Source: Eubacteriales bacterium (GTDB lineage: Bacteria > Bacillota > Clostridia > Oscillospirales > Oscillospiraceae). From it: a stretch of DNA of 64,000 bases. Every line of letters starts with the position of its first letter. Position 1 is the stretch's first letter. Both the position numbers and the translations under genes were made by a program. Shown here in pieces: positions 37,920 through 46,167 of this stretch. The stretch is taken from contig JAUNQI010000006.1 in NCBI GenBank assembly GCA_030536255.1, positions 36,496 through 100,495 of the forward strand, read 5' to 3'. Under the pieces are notes generated by a model. It did not search any database. It had not been told where the DNA came from and saw only the letters and a program-made list of their open reading frames with translations.

Positions 37920-38394
37920 TATCTATCCACTCCCCCTTCAAAACTTCTCTGAGCAGTTTTCTTCCTCTTGAAAGACGGACCTTTACATTGCTTTCGCTTA
38001 TATGCAATATCTCTGCCATCTCCCTGACGGAATAGTCCTCATAATAAAACAAATGAATAACAATCCGATACTTCTCCGGAAGCTTCAAAACAGATTTAAA
38101 CAAGTCTTTTTCTTCCGTTGTTTCGAATGAAAGATTTTCCATATATTCTTCAAGCGGAACACTTGATCTTCGCCAAAAGGACATATTGATATTCTTTGCT
38201 TTATTGATTGCGACCCTGATCAGCCAGGCACGAATATGCTGCTCATTTTCAAATTGTTTGTCTGTTGTGTGATATTGGATCAAAGTATCCTGAACAACAT
38301 CGTCTGCATCAGCTGCATTTCCGCATATATTAAATGCAGCTGAAAACAGATTATCTTTATATTTTTCCATTATCACTCTTGTATCGATTTTCAT
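37909..38394 (-). CDS. ECF-type RNA polymerase sigma factor (first module)
   Basis: A 161-residue sigma-70 family factor. Region 2 includes NICGNAADADDVVQDTLIQY and RAWLIRVAINKAKN, and region 4 has LPEKYRIVIHLFYYEDYSVREMAEIL-type sequence followed by the recognition helix SESNVKVRLSRGRKLLREVL (about residues 135-155). The ATG at 38392-38394 has GAGGATA upstream and is preferred over an in-frame TTG 14 codons earlier. It precedes and overlaps the anti-sigma-like gene. Confidence 0.9.
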   Translation of the reverse strand: MKIDTRVIMEKYKDNLFSAAFNICGNAADADDVVQDTLIQYHTTDKQFENEQHIRAWLIRVAINKAKNINMSFWRRSSVPLEEYMENLSFETTEEKDLFKSVLKLPEKYRIVIHLFYYEDYSVREMAEILHISESNVKVRLSRGRKLLREVLKGEWIDNDE

Positions 38395-38527
38395 GAGTAT
38401 ATCCTCATACTGTTTTGTTGTGAAAGGCCCTTTCAATTACAATACAATTCTGAGAGGAGAAAGGTTACATTTATTAATTAATATTTTTAACGAGTTTGAC
38501 AAATATTCCTTTAAATGATGAAAAATA

Positions 38528-38581
38528 ATACTCCCTTCATAAGCAACAGTAAAAAAACTCTGTTACCTATGAAGGGAGTAT
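38528..38581. repeat. Hairpin resembling the IS-interrupted palindrome
   Basis: Outer arms ATACTCCCTTCATA/TATGAAGGGAGTAT (38528-38541 and 38568-38581) and an inner AACAG/CTGTT pair around an A7 loop. The order CTCCCTT-ATA, ACAG, A-run, CTGT is shared with the 33766-33811 arm, so the two may be members of one dispersed hairpin family. It also could terminate the ABC operon transcript. Confidence 0.7.
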
Positions 38582-38614
38582 ATCATAAAACTCAAATCTG
38601 CAAATACAATCAGG

Positions 38615-39772
38615 CTACTTTGTCACCTGATATCTTCTGTAGCTGACTCCCGTTAATAGTCCCAAAAGGAGAGACAGAAAAACGTACAGTACCGGTGCTG
38701 CCTCAAAGATCGTAAACAAATGACCGAATATACTGACCATACGATAATCAGAGAAAGTCCAGCTGCCGAGAAATGTAACTGGGAGATACCCACAGGCCTG
38801 AGAAACCAGACGCCAGCTATACGGAGGAGTCAGCATGCTGATTAGCCAAAGACCCATCATTACTGATATTACAGCAACGGAGTTTCTGCAAATCTGAGAA
38901 AGACACATAGCAAAAATGCTCAGAAGCAGACCGATTATCATCATGATTCCCGCAAAAATCCAGAAAGCCCTGCGGATACTCATATCCATTGCCGTAGGTC
39001 CGACGAAGAACTGCACCGAAGTGTCACCTCCATTGATCCCCGAAATAGTAAATTGTGTAGCTACACAAACCAGAAGAATCAACAGTGTTTCCAGCATCCC
39101 TACGGTGATCCCAGCTAGCAGCTTTGCTGAAGCAAGCCGTCTCTTTCCATTGCGCGAAGAGAAGATCAAAGCATCCGTACGAAGCTGCATTTCATCGCTG
39201 AAAACGCCGGAAAGTGTCGCAGCAATGCTGATCATGCTGAGAATAGCCACCACATATACAATGCAGACAGCATCTCCCCAACCGTTCTGTATTTTGCCAT
39301 ACGTCAGCGGCATAGAGAAGTCCGTGAGTTTTTCATACCAATAATCCTGCTCTGCTGCCGTAAGATATTGCTCTCTCATAGGTTCACTGATTACTCCGCG
39401 GAATCTCTTCTCAAGCTCTGATTCCGTCATATGATATGCTTTGTCATAATTTCCTCCGATGGTCGCTAAATAATCCACCAATGGCTGATAAGCCGGATCG
39501 TTGACACTGACCCCGATCATCATCCGGGTTCCGTCCTCCATGGTAACGTTCTTTGGATCTGTTGCCGCCCTCATTTCATCCAGTAATTCATCGTTGACTG
39601 CCCGTCCTTCAAGCGCCTGCTCTGCTTTATTGATGACTTTGCTTCCCGCAACATACTCCCCGATATTCATAGCGATCATGAGCAGAGAAACTATAATCAT
39701 GACGACAACCGTAATTCTGCGGCACAAGATCTTCCGCAATTCAATTCTATACAAAGTTCCCATGTTATTCAT
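38615..39772 (-). CDS. ABC-2 type transporter permease
   Basis: A 385-residue membrane protein with one N-terminal helix (about residues 18-38), a large extracytoplasmic loop (about 40-165) and five or six further helices, typical of ABC-2 exporters. The ATG at 39770-39772 overlaps the ATP-binding gene stop by eight bases. A longer in-frame form reaching 39859 would lie entirely within that gene and is rejected. It is the last gene of a sigma-membrane protein-ABC operon. The substrate is unknown. Confidence 0.8.
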   Translation of the reverse strand: MNNMGTLYRIELRKILCRRITVVVMIIVSLLMIAMNIGEYVAGSKVINKAEQALEGRAVNDELLDEMRAATDPKNVTMEDGTRMMIGVSVNDPAYQPLVDYLATIGGNYDKAYHMTESELEKRFRGVISEPMREQYLTAAEQDYWYEKLTDFSMPLTYGKIQNGWGDAVCIVYVVAILSMISIAATLSGVFSDEMQLRTDALIFSSRNGKRRLASAKLLAGITVGMLETLLILLVCVATQFTISGINGGDTSVQFFVGPTAMDMSIRRAFWIFAGIMMIIGLLLSIFAMCLSQICRNSVAVISVMMGLWLISMLTPPYSWRLVSQACGYLPVTFLGSWTFSDYRMVSIFGHLFTIFEAAPVLYVFLSLLLGLLTGVSYRRYQVTK

Positions 39773-40469
39773 CGTCCAGCCCACCGAATTCTCTAAGGTA
39801 AAAGGCCTCCAGATTTTCCGGGATATCCTCCTTCTTTCCGTCCCATATAATACTGCCATCCTTCATCATTAGGATTCGATCCGCAATATGCTCTACATCG
39901 GAGACGATATGTGTAGAAAGGAGTACCACCGCATCTTTTCCCAAATCAGCAATCATATTCCGAAACCGGACTCTTTCTTTCGGATCAAGTCCTGCGGTCG
40001 GTTCGTCCAGAATAATGATTTTCGGATCATTTAGAAGAGCCTGCGCTATTCCAAGGCGCTGTTTCATTCCACCGGAATAGGTCTTTATTTTTTTATTAGC
40101 TGCGTCCTCCAGATTTACCGTGTGCAGCAGTTCGTCACATTTTCTTTTCGCAGTATTTTTTTCCAGACCTTTTAACGCAGCAATATACATGAGAAAATCT
40201 CTTCCAGTAAATGAGGGATAATACCCGAAATCCTGCGGCAGATACCCCAAAACATCCCGATACATTTCCTCAGAAACATCCATTCCGTCAAAGGAAATCG
40301 TTCCGTTTGTAGGCTTTAAAATACCGCAGATCATTCTCATGAGGGTAGTTTTTCCTGCCCCGTTGGCCCCCAGAAGACCTACTACACCCTGCCCCAGAGT
40401 TACGCTGATCCGGTCAGCCGCAATTTTATTCTGATATTGCTTTGACACTCGGTCTAGCACAAGTTCCAT
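39765..40469 (-). CDS. ABC transporter ATP-binding protein
   Basis: A 234-residue ATPase with Walker A GANGAGKTT near residues 34-42, signature YSGGMKQRLGIAQAL near 131, Walker B KIIILDEPTAGLDP near 148 and the H-loop in LLSTHIV. It powers the adjacent ABC-2 permease. The start overlaps the preceding membrane gene by 16 bases. Similarity is to the multidrug or bacteriocin export type of ATPases. Confidence 0.93.
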   Translation of the reverse strand: MELVLDRVSKQYQNKIAADRISVTLGQGVVGLLGANGAGKTTLMRMICGILKPTNGTISFDGMDVSEEMYRDVLGYLPQDFGYYPSFTGRDFLMYIAALKGLEKNTAKRKCDELLHTVNLEDAANKKIKTYSGGMKQRLGIAQALLNDPKIIILDEPTAGLDPKERVRFRNMIADLGKDAVVLLSTHIVSDVEHIADRILMMKDGSIIWDGKKEDIPENLEAFYLREFGGLDDE

Positions 40470-41173
40470 AGTATCTCCTCACTTTCTTTGATATATTTGC
40501 AGGCTTCACTCACTGTCAGAACAACTGAAATCAACAGAAGGACAGCCGGAACCATTCCTGAGAATCCTGCAGAATATAGAACCTGCATTCCACTTCCGCT
40601 GACCATTGTGATGCAAACCACCAGCGCAATCAAAACACAGCCATAGATATTCTTCTCCGAATGCCATTTGCGAATCAGCACCATACAGAGAAATGTCGTT
40701 GACAGATAAGAGACTCCAGTCAATGCAAAAGCACTCAGCAAATTTAAACCTGCTACAATCTTTAGGACGAACGAAGCAGCTACCATAACAGTTATTCCTG
40801 CAATTCCAATAATGGTAAGTCGCAGGATCTTAATCATTCTCAATGAAAATCTAGACGCCATTTCAATTTCTTCCATTGCATACTTTGAAGACTTCCCGAG
40901 CCCTGTCAAAGCAAACAGTGCTGCGGCAGGCATAAACGCAGCCAGCACTCTTGCAAAAGCCGCATTGATATGCGCTGCACCACCTAACAGCATCATCAGT
41001 GCATAGCCGAAAACAACTGTCAGCTGTGGACCCAGATACTGAAACTGCAGAAAAAGTATATCTATATAATCCAGCTCTCGTTTCTGGTAAGCCCGGATGA
41101 ACGCTTTCTTTTTTTCTGAGGACTTCACATCGTATGCAGATCTTATCATCAGCTTCAGATCAGAATTCTTCAT
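40454..41173 (-). CDS. Six-helix membrane protein in the sigma-ABC operon
   Basis: The 239-residue protein has a soluble N-terminal segment (about 45 residues, charged) and roughly six membrane helices. It lies four bases after the ECF sigma gene and overlaps the ABC ATPase gene. I do not recognise a named domain. Position suggests an anti-sigma or sensor role, perhaps responding to envelope stress handled by the exporter, but this is inference. Confidence 0.65.
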   Translation of the reverse strand: MKNSDLKLMIRSAYDVKSSEKKKAFIRAYQKRELDYIDILFLQFQYLGPQLTVVFGYALMMLLGGAAHINAAFARVLAAFMPAAALFALTGLGKSSKYAMEEIEMASRFSLRMIKILRLTIIGIAGITVMVAASFVLKIVAGLNLLSAFALTGVSYLSTTFLCMVLIRKWHSEKNIYGCVLIALVVCITMVSGSGMQVLYSAGFSGMVPAVLLLISVVLTVSEACKYIKESEEILWNLC

Positions 41174-41177
41174 ATCC

Positions 41178-41639
41178 TTATCCCTCCATTTCCTTTTTTA
41201 GTTTCGCAAGAGCGGCAGAAAGTCTCCTGTGAATGGAGAATCTTGACATATTCATCGTTTTTCCGATATCTGTGACTGACATATCGCAGGCAAATCTGAG
41301 CATAAGAAGCTCTCTTTCCTCCGCATCAAGTCTGTCCAGCGCACTTTCAATGGATAACCTGTTTACGATCATTGCTTCCTGATTGCCTGCTGTGGGTGTA
41401 TCCTGTTCCTCCGACGGTAAATCACCGATCAGAACATCCTGATGCTTTCGAAAATGATCTGTGCACAGATTTCTGGCAATCGTATACAGATAGGCCATTT
41501 CCTTCCCTGTATCGTGATAATTCTTGCTTTCATAAAACCGGGTAAAGGTTTCCTGCGTAATATCTTCTGCAAGGGTCTCATCTCTGAGCTTCATATAACA
41601 GTAGCGGAGGAGCTTGTCATATCGTTCTTCTAAATCCAT
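41178..41639 (-). CDS. ECF-type RNA polymerase sigma factor (second module)
   Basis: A 153-residue sigma-70 family factor: region 2 LRDETLAEDITQETFTRFYE and MAYLYTIARNLCTDHFRKH, region 4 LDAEERELLMLRFACDMSV then TDIGKTMNMSRFSIHRRLSAA. It leads an operon with a membrane protein and an ABC exporter, so it likely drives that exporter. AGGAGG is ten bases before the ATG; a TTG one codon earlier is at seven bases and cannot be excluded. Confidence 0.9.
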   Translation of the reverse strand: MDLEERYDKLLRYCYMKLRDETLAEDITQETFTRFYESKNYHDTGKEMAYLYTIARNLCTDHFRKHQDVLIGDLPSEEQDTPTAGNQEAMIVNRLSIESALDRLDAEERELLMLRFACDMSVTDIGKTMNMSRFSIHRRLSAALAKLKKEMEG

Positions 41640-41642
41640 CAA

Positions 41643-41973
41643 TCATCGGCCTCCTCAATATGATTAACGTATAACACCACAAAAACGTGCAGATTAAGCT
41701 GGAAAATAAACTAATAAAAAGTTCTATAAATTTTCCGCCAATGCCTTCCGTCAGTAATCTACCTTTTACAGGGAAAATCAGCGCAGCAAATTTCTGAAAT
41801 TTCCGTCTTAAATTTACTGGAAAATTGTTGAGATTGTGCACAAATAACAAAAAATAATACAGAATGTGTACAGCTATTGATGTCTTACGATTTTACAGGT
41901 ATAGTTATACAAAAGCTATTATATTATTTATCAGTTTGTCTAACGATAACATCAGGATGGAAATCAAAGAAAA
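41643..41973. other. Divergent intergenic region between the sigma gene and the second MATE gene
   Basis: This 331-base AT-rich stretch has no gene. Toward the MATE gene TTACAG (41893-41898), 18 bases, TATTAT (41917-41922) is a weak promoter candidate. A near-palindrome GTATAGTTATAC (41899-41910) lies in its spacer and could be an operator. I see no clear promoter for the sigma gene, which may use its own product. Confidence 0.4.
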
Positions 41974-43341
41974 ATGAAACAGGAAACATTTCAGGAAAAC
42001 AAAATGGGAACCATGCCTATCGGGAAGCTGCTCTTTACTATGAGTGCTCCGATGATGGCATCGATGCTTTTTCAGGCACTGTACAACGTGGTGGACAGCG
42101 TTTTTGTTGCCCGGCTCAGTCAGGATGCCATGAATGCGGTCAGTCTTGCTTTCCCAATGCAGACGCTGGCTATGGCTTTTGCAATCGGTACAGGTGTTGG
42201 AATCAATGCTTTACTCTCCCGTTCTTTAGGGGAAAAGAATCAGGGAGCGACTGACCGGGCAGCCAATACCGGAATTTTCTTGTATATCTGCACATCGATC
42301 GTGTTCATGATTATCGGATTTACTTTCCCTGAAACGTTTTACCGTCTGCTGACAGATAATTCGCAGATTATTGATTACGGGAAAAGCTATCTGACGGTCT
42401 GTCTGGGATTTTCTTTCTGCCTGTTCGCTCAGGTTTGCAGCGAACGGTTACTGCAGTCCACAGGGCGTACAGATCTTGCGATGATCCCGCAAATCACCGG
42501 TGCTGTTTTCAACATGATTATGGATCCGATAATGATCTTCGGTCTTTTGGGATTTCCGCGTCTGGAAGTTTTGGGGGCAGCAGTTGCTACGGTCTGCGGA
42601 CAGTTTGTTGCCGCTATAGTTGGTTTCATACTGAATGTAAAGAAAAACAAGGAAATTCAGCTTTCATTTGAGATGATCTGTCATCCTCACGGTGCAACCA
42701 TAAGGGAAATCTATCATATCGGAATCCCATCGATCATCATGCAGGCCATCGGATCTGTTATGACATTCAGTCTCAACTCGATCCTGATTAAATTTACAGA
42801 GGCGGCAACTGCCGTCTTCGGCGCATATTTCAAAATTCAGAGCTTTGTTTTCCTTCCGGTCTTTGGCATGAACAGCGCTGTCGTCCCGATCATTTCCTAT
42901 AACTACGGTGCCCGCCAACCGGATCGTGTAAAAAAAGCAACAAGATTGAGTATCATTGCAGCGGTCTGCATTATGATTATCGGTACGCTTTGCTTTGAGC
43001 TGATGCCAGGACTGCTAATTAAAATTTTCTCCCCGTCTGAGGAAATGCTCTCTGTCGGAAAGACTGCTTTCCGTATTATCGCCGTGCACTTCCCGGTTGC
43101 AGGCTTCTGCATCGTGGCAAGCTCCGTCTGTCAGGCGCTGAGAAAGCCGGTGTATGCACTGATAACCTCTGTATTCAGGCAGCTGGTCGTTCTGATCCCG
43201 GCAGCATATCTGCTTTCTCTGACGGGGCGTCTGGAGCTCGTTTGGCTGGCTTTCCCTGTCGCAGAGATCATATCTGGAATACTCAGTGCAATCTTTCTTG
43301 CAAAAACCTTCAGAACTACATCCATGGAATCAATCGAATAA
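41974..43341 (+). CDS. MATE family efflux transporter (second copy)
   Basis: A 455-residue twelve-helix transporter of the MATE (DinF/NorM-like) family, with the N-terminal ALYNVVDSVFVARLSQDAMN and the mirrored motif in the second half (FFLPVFGMNSAVVPIISYNY). It is only distantly similar to the MATE protein at 9499-10884. Ribosome binding for the first ATG is weak; a start at codon 11, preceded by AGGA, is possible. It is monocistronic with its own terminator. Confidence 0.88.
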   Translation: MKQETFQENKMGTMPIGKLLFTMSAPMMASMLFQALYNVVDSVFVARLSQDAMNAVSLAFPMQTLAMAFAIGTGVGINALLSRSLGEKNQGATDRAANTGIFLYICTSIVFMIIGFTFPETFYRLLTDNSQIIDYGKSYLTVCLGFSFCLFAQVCSERLLQSTGRTDLAMIPQITGAVFNMIMDPIMIFGLLGFPRLEVLGAAVATVCGQFVAAIVGFILNVKKNKEIQLSFEMICHPHGATIREIYHIGIPSIIMQAIGSVMTFSLNSILIKFTEAATAVFGAYFKIQSFVFLPVFGMNSAVVPIISYNYGARQPDRVKKATRLSIIAAVCIMIIGTLCFELMPGLLIKIFSPSEEMLSVGKTAFRIIAVHFPVAGFCIVASSVCQALRKPVYALITSVFRQLVVLIPAAYLLSLTGRLELVWLAFPVAEIISGILSAIFLAKTFRTTSMESIE

Positions 43342-43347
43342 TAATCC

Positions 43348-43391
43348 AAAAAGACGATGTTCCCATTATTTGGGCAGCATCGTCTTTCTTT
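43348..43391. terminator. Terminator after the second MATE gene
   Basis: AAAGACGATG/CATCGTCTTT arms (43350-43359 and 43378-43387), with A residues before and TCTTTT after, so it can serve both strands. Confidence 0.85.
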
Positions 43392-43412
43392 TATTCTTAT
43401 AGATCTTTACGC

Positions 43413-44066
43413 TCAAATGGAAGGAGATTTTCTTCCGGTATACAGCCGGCAGAGAAGGATGGCAATGAGAAGCGTAAGGAGATGCAGAGCAATGTAAGCA
43501 GCAGGCCAGAGTCCGCCGATATTAAACCCGTAAAAATCCGTCCACTTTTCTGCAAAGACAACCAGGAAAAGATAGATATTCCCATAGAGGAATGTTGGCA
43601 TCAGAGCAAAGAACACAGCCCTGCGCGCAAGCTGGTTTCCCTTTTCTAAAAAGCAGAAGGAAATAACGGCGAGCAAAGGGCACAGCAGATGAAGTTCAAA
43701 ACAAACGCCGGAATACATTTTCGCATAACCCTGCGTTGGACCAAGGAAGACTGCTACGACGACCATAGTAAGCGTAACAGCCGTTGTGCCGATAAACTTG
43801 AGAATGGTCATAATACGCGGAATAGAAGGCTTTCCTGTAAGAAGACCGCGGATATTGAAGGGAATCATTGCAAGGGAGACAAGACCGCAGAGAATATTGG
43901 AGTCATTCGTGAAAAAACGGAAGCATCCTGTACCTCCGGTGCGCATATTTCCTTCTCCGGTAATCCCTTCTTCACTGAAAAACCAGAGAATAGAAATCAG
44001 AACAAGAGTAAAATTGAGTGCGTTGAGAAAAAGCGAAACGGCGCTTTGGATTCGGATTTTCTTCAT
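43413..44066 (-). CDS. Six-helix membrane protein, Pr6Pr-like
   Basis: A 217-residue protein with six membrane helices. The segment FRFFTNDSNILCGLVSLAMI near residues 49-68 and a following KFIGTTAVTLTM and CFELHLLCPLLAV resemble the Pr6Pr group of uncharacterised membrane proteins. The ATG at 44064-44066 has GAGG seven bases upstream; an in-frame start at 44141 would overlap the neighbouring gene by 53 bases and is rejected. Function unknown. Confidence 0.65.
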   Translation of the reverse strand: MKKIRIQSAVSLFLNALNFTLVLISILWFFSEEGITGEGNMRTGGTGCFRFFTNDSNILCGLVSLAMIPFNIRGLLTGKPSIPRIMTILKFIGTTAVTLTMVVVAVFLGPTQGYAKMYSGVCFELHLLCPLLAVISFCFLEKGNQLARRAVFFALMPTFLYGNIYLFLVVFAEKWTDFYGFNIGGLWPAAYIALHLLTLLIAILLCRLYTGRKSPSI

Positions 44067-44088
44067 AGAAGGCCTCTGGAATAAATAG

Positions 44089-44328
44089 TTAATAAGAAAA
44101 TTCGCAGGGAGCACGGCCGGGAAGATCGTCACCCTTTTCATAGTGCACTCGCTGTTCGGTAAATTGACGGTTTATTTCGCTCAGCTCCATGAGGCCATCA
44201 ATATATGGCTGGTACATCTCGACGATTCCCGGCATACAGCCGTCACAGCCTCCGGTCATGTTGCCGAGGGAGTCTTCAATGATCTGTTCGCGCTCTTCGC
44301 GCGTGGTTTCGGAAATAAGAATTTTCAT
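44089..44328 (-). CDS. Conserved small protein (often mislabelled PurH)
   Basis: A 79-residue acidic protein starting MKILISETTREEREQIIEDS with the motif GGCDGCMPGIVEMYQPYIDG. Homologues of this length are widespread in Clostridia; some carry a purH label that is not justified because the IMP cyclohydrolase domains are absent. The two Cys could bind a metal. It follows the DUF4250 gene by 39 bases and precedes the Pr6Pr-like gene. Function unknown. Confidence 0.7.
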   Translation of the reverse strand: MKILISETTREEREQIIEDSLGNMTGGCDGCMPGIVEMYQPYIDGLMELSEINRQFTEQRVHYEKGDDLPGRAPCEFSY

Positions 44329-44367
44329 GATTGATCCTCCGGAAACAAAATAGGGGCTTAAGACACA

Positions 44368-44541
44368 TTAGATGAAGCGATTGCGCACAGCATCATAAGT
44401 AAAACCCGCCTGAGAAAGTATATCCTCCAGATCTTTGCGGGAGATATCCATATCATCACAGAGCCGGTCGAGAGAAGAGTATTCATCCCGAAGCTTGGTA
44501 TTGAGATAACTGAAAAGAATCACAGGATCCTGAGGCAGCAT
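44368..44541 (-). CDS. DUF4250 small protein
   Basis: A 57-residue protein beginning MLPQDPVILFSYLNTKLRDE and ending near DAVRNRFI, matching the DUF4250 family of short Clostridia proteins. It contains SSLDRLCDDMDISRKDLED, a helix-turn-helix-like stretch. AAAGGAG lies nine bases upstream of the ATG. It is probably co-transcribed with the downstream 79-residue gene. Function unknown. Confidence 0.8.
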   Translation of the reverse strand: MLPQDPVILFSYLNTKLRDEYSSLDRLCDDMDISRKDLEDILSQAGFTYDAVRNRFI

Positions 44542-44677
44542 AGACGAAATCTCCTTTCAGAAAAGGTAATTGATTTACCAGATGGATTCAATAATACTAT
44601 GCTTTGCCGGGAATTGCAATCGTTTCACACATCGCGGAGAGTTTTGCATTTTTACGCGGAATTGACTGCCGGTCATC

Positions 44678-44706
44678 TTGACAATACCGGCTGAATGCTA
44701 TATTAT
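44678..44706 (+). promoter_or_regulatory. metYA promoter
   Basis: TTGACA (44678-44683), 17-base spacer, TATTAT (44701-44706). RNA would start near 44713, giving a leader of about 163 bases that holds a leader peptide and terminator. Confidence 0.85.
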
Positions 44707-44740
44707 TTCAGATAATCACAGAGGAAAGGCGGACAGGCAA

Positions 44741-44806
44741 ATGAATATGGCTTATGACTTCAATATGATGATGCCGTGCACCGTCTTTGGCTCTTTGGTT
44801 TGCTGA
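44741..44806 (+). CDS. Met-rich leader peptide of the metYA attenuator
   Basis: A 21-codon frame starts MNMAYDFNMMMPC and ends in a Cys before TGA. Five of the 21 codons are ATG, including three in a row at 44765-44773. It lies between the metYA promoter and an intrinsic terminator, 69 bases upstream of metY. AAAGG at 44725-44729 and AGG at 44735-44737 are the possible ribosome sites, neither ideal. Stalling at the Met codons when Met-tRNA is scarce would be expected to change folding of the following terminator. Expression is inferred from layout. Confidence 0.7.
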   Translation: MNMAYDFNMMMPCTVFGSLVC

Positions 44807-44821
44807 AAACCTGAATTGCTG

Positions 44822-44861
44822 AAGGCGGTTATGGTGCATTCCATAGCCGCCTTTTTATTTT
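44822..44861 (+). terminator. Attenuator terminator upstream of metY
   Basis: Thirteen pairs (one G-U) join AAGGCGGTTATGG (44822-44834) with CCATAGCCGCCTT (44841-44853) over a six-base loop, followed by TTTATTTT. Two upstream segments can compete: AAAGGCGG (44725-44732) is complementary to CCGCCTTT (44847-44854), and TGCACCGT (44777-44784) to ATGGTGCA (44831-44838). This is the layout of transcription attenuation. Confidence 0.88.
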
Positions 44862-44875
44862 AAGGAGGTATATCC

Positions 44876-46156
44876 ATGGCACAAAAGACAGGACTTGGCA
44901 CAAGATGCGTTCAGGCCGGCTATACGCCAGGCAACGGCGAGCCCCGGCAGATTCCCATCATACAGAGTACCACCTATAAGTATGACACCGGCGATGCAAT
45001 GGGCAGGCTTTTCGACCTCGAGGATTCCGGTTATTTCTATTCAAGGATTCAGAACCCGACCACCGATGCTGTAGCGGCCCGGATTGCGGCACTCGAGGGT
45101 GGAACCGCTGCAATGCTCACAGCATCCGGAATGTCCGCCAATTTCCTTGCAGCATTCAACATCGTCGAATGCGGAGACCACATCGTATCCTCTTCAAGCA
45201 TCTATGGAGGAACCTACAACCTCTTTTCTGTTACCATGAAAAGAATGGGGGCAGAAGTAACTTTTGTATCCCCTGATTGTACGGATGAGGAGTTGGAGGC
45301 CGCGTTCAGGCCAAATACAAAGATGGTTTTTGGCGAAACGATAGCCAATCCAGCGCTCACAGTGCTTGACATAGAAAAGTTTGCTTCCCATGCCCACGCC
45401 CACGGAGTTCCTCTTGTTATAGACAATACCTTCGCAACTCCAATAAACTGCCGTCCGTTCGAATGGGGCGCAGATATAGTTACCCACTCCACCTCAAAAT
45501 ACATGGACGGTCACGGCGGAGCACTTGGCGGCTGCATCGTAGACTCCGGTAAGTTTGACTGGACCGCGCATGCAGAGAAATTCCCCGGTCTTTGTACTCC
45601 GGATGAGAGCTACCACGGCATAATCTACACAGAGCGTTTCGGTCTCGAAGGTGCATATATAAATAAGGCAACCAGCCAGCTGATGCGTGATCTGGGTCCT
45701 GTTCAGTCGCCTCAGAATGCTTATTATCTGAACCTTGGTCTTGAAAGCCTCCATGTAAGAGTCCCCAGACATTGCAGCACTGCTCAGGCTGTGGCTGAAT
45801 ACCTGAACGCTCATGAGAAGGTTGAATGGGTTCATTACTGCGGTCTTCCGGGCGATAAGTATTATGAAGTCGGTCAAAAGTATCTTCCGAACGGTTCCTG
45901 CGGAGTTGTTTCCTTTGGAGTAAAGGGTGGACGTGCCGAGGCGGAGAACTTCATGAGCCGGCTGAGAGTCGCGGCAATAGAAACCCATGTCGCCGATGCG
46001 AGAACATGCTGCCTGCATCCTGCCAGCACTACCCATCGTCAGATGAATGCCGAAGAGCTAATAGCTGCAGGTGTTTCGGAAAATCTTGTAAGATATTCCT
46101 GCGGTCTGGAAGACCCTGACGATCTCATTTCAGATATTGAACAGGCTCTTGCCTGA
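44876..46156 (+). CDS. metY: O-acetylhomoserine sulfhydrylase (aminocarboxypropyltransferase)
   Basis: A 426-residue PLP enzyme of the Cys/Met metabolism family. It makes homocysteine directly from O-acetylhomoserine and sulfide. The PLP Lys is in [17 protein letters not shown] near residues 203-219, and [14 protein letters not shown] near 53 and SGMSANF near 84 bind cofactor phosphate. The long form (over 420 residues) and pairing with metA fit MetY rather than MetB or MetC. AAGGAGG precedes the ATG. It is the first structural gene behind the Met attenuator. Confidence 0.94.
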   Translation: MAQKTGLGTRCVQAGYTPGNGEPRQIPIIQSTTYKYDTGDAMGRLFDLEDSGYFYSRIQNPTTDAVAARIAALEGGTAAMLTASGMSANFLAAFNIVECGDHIVSSSSIYGGTYNLFSVTMKRMGAEVTFVSPDCTDEELEAAFRPNTKMVFGETIANPALTVLDIEKFASHAHAHGVPLVIDNTFATPINCRPFEWGADIVTHSTSKYMDGHGGALGGCIVDSGKFDWTAHAEKFPGLCTPDESYHGIIYTERFGLEGAYINKATSQLMRDLGPVQSPQNAYYLNLGLESLHVRVPRHCSTAQAVAEYLNAHEKVEWVHYCGLPGDKYYEVGQKYLPNGSCGVVSFGVKGGRAEAENFMSRLRVAAIETHVADARTCCLHPASTTHRQMNAEELIAAGVSENLVRYSCGLEDPDDLISDIEQALA

Positions 46157-46167
46157 AGGAGAACGCA

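Noticed and set aside
44713..44875. SAM riboswitch or Met T-box upstream of metY
   Set aside because: No SAM-I core motifs and no GGTGGNACCGCG T-box sequence are present; the leader is short and holds a translated-looking Met-rich frame instead.
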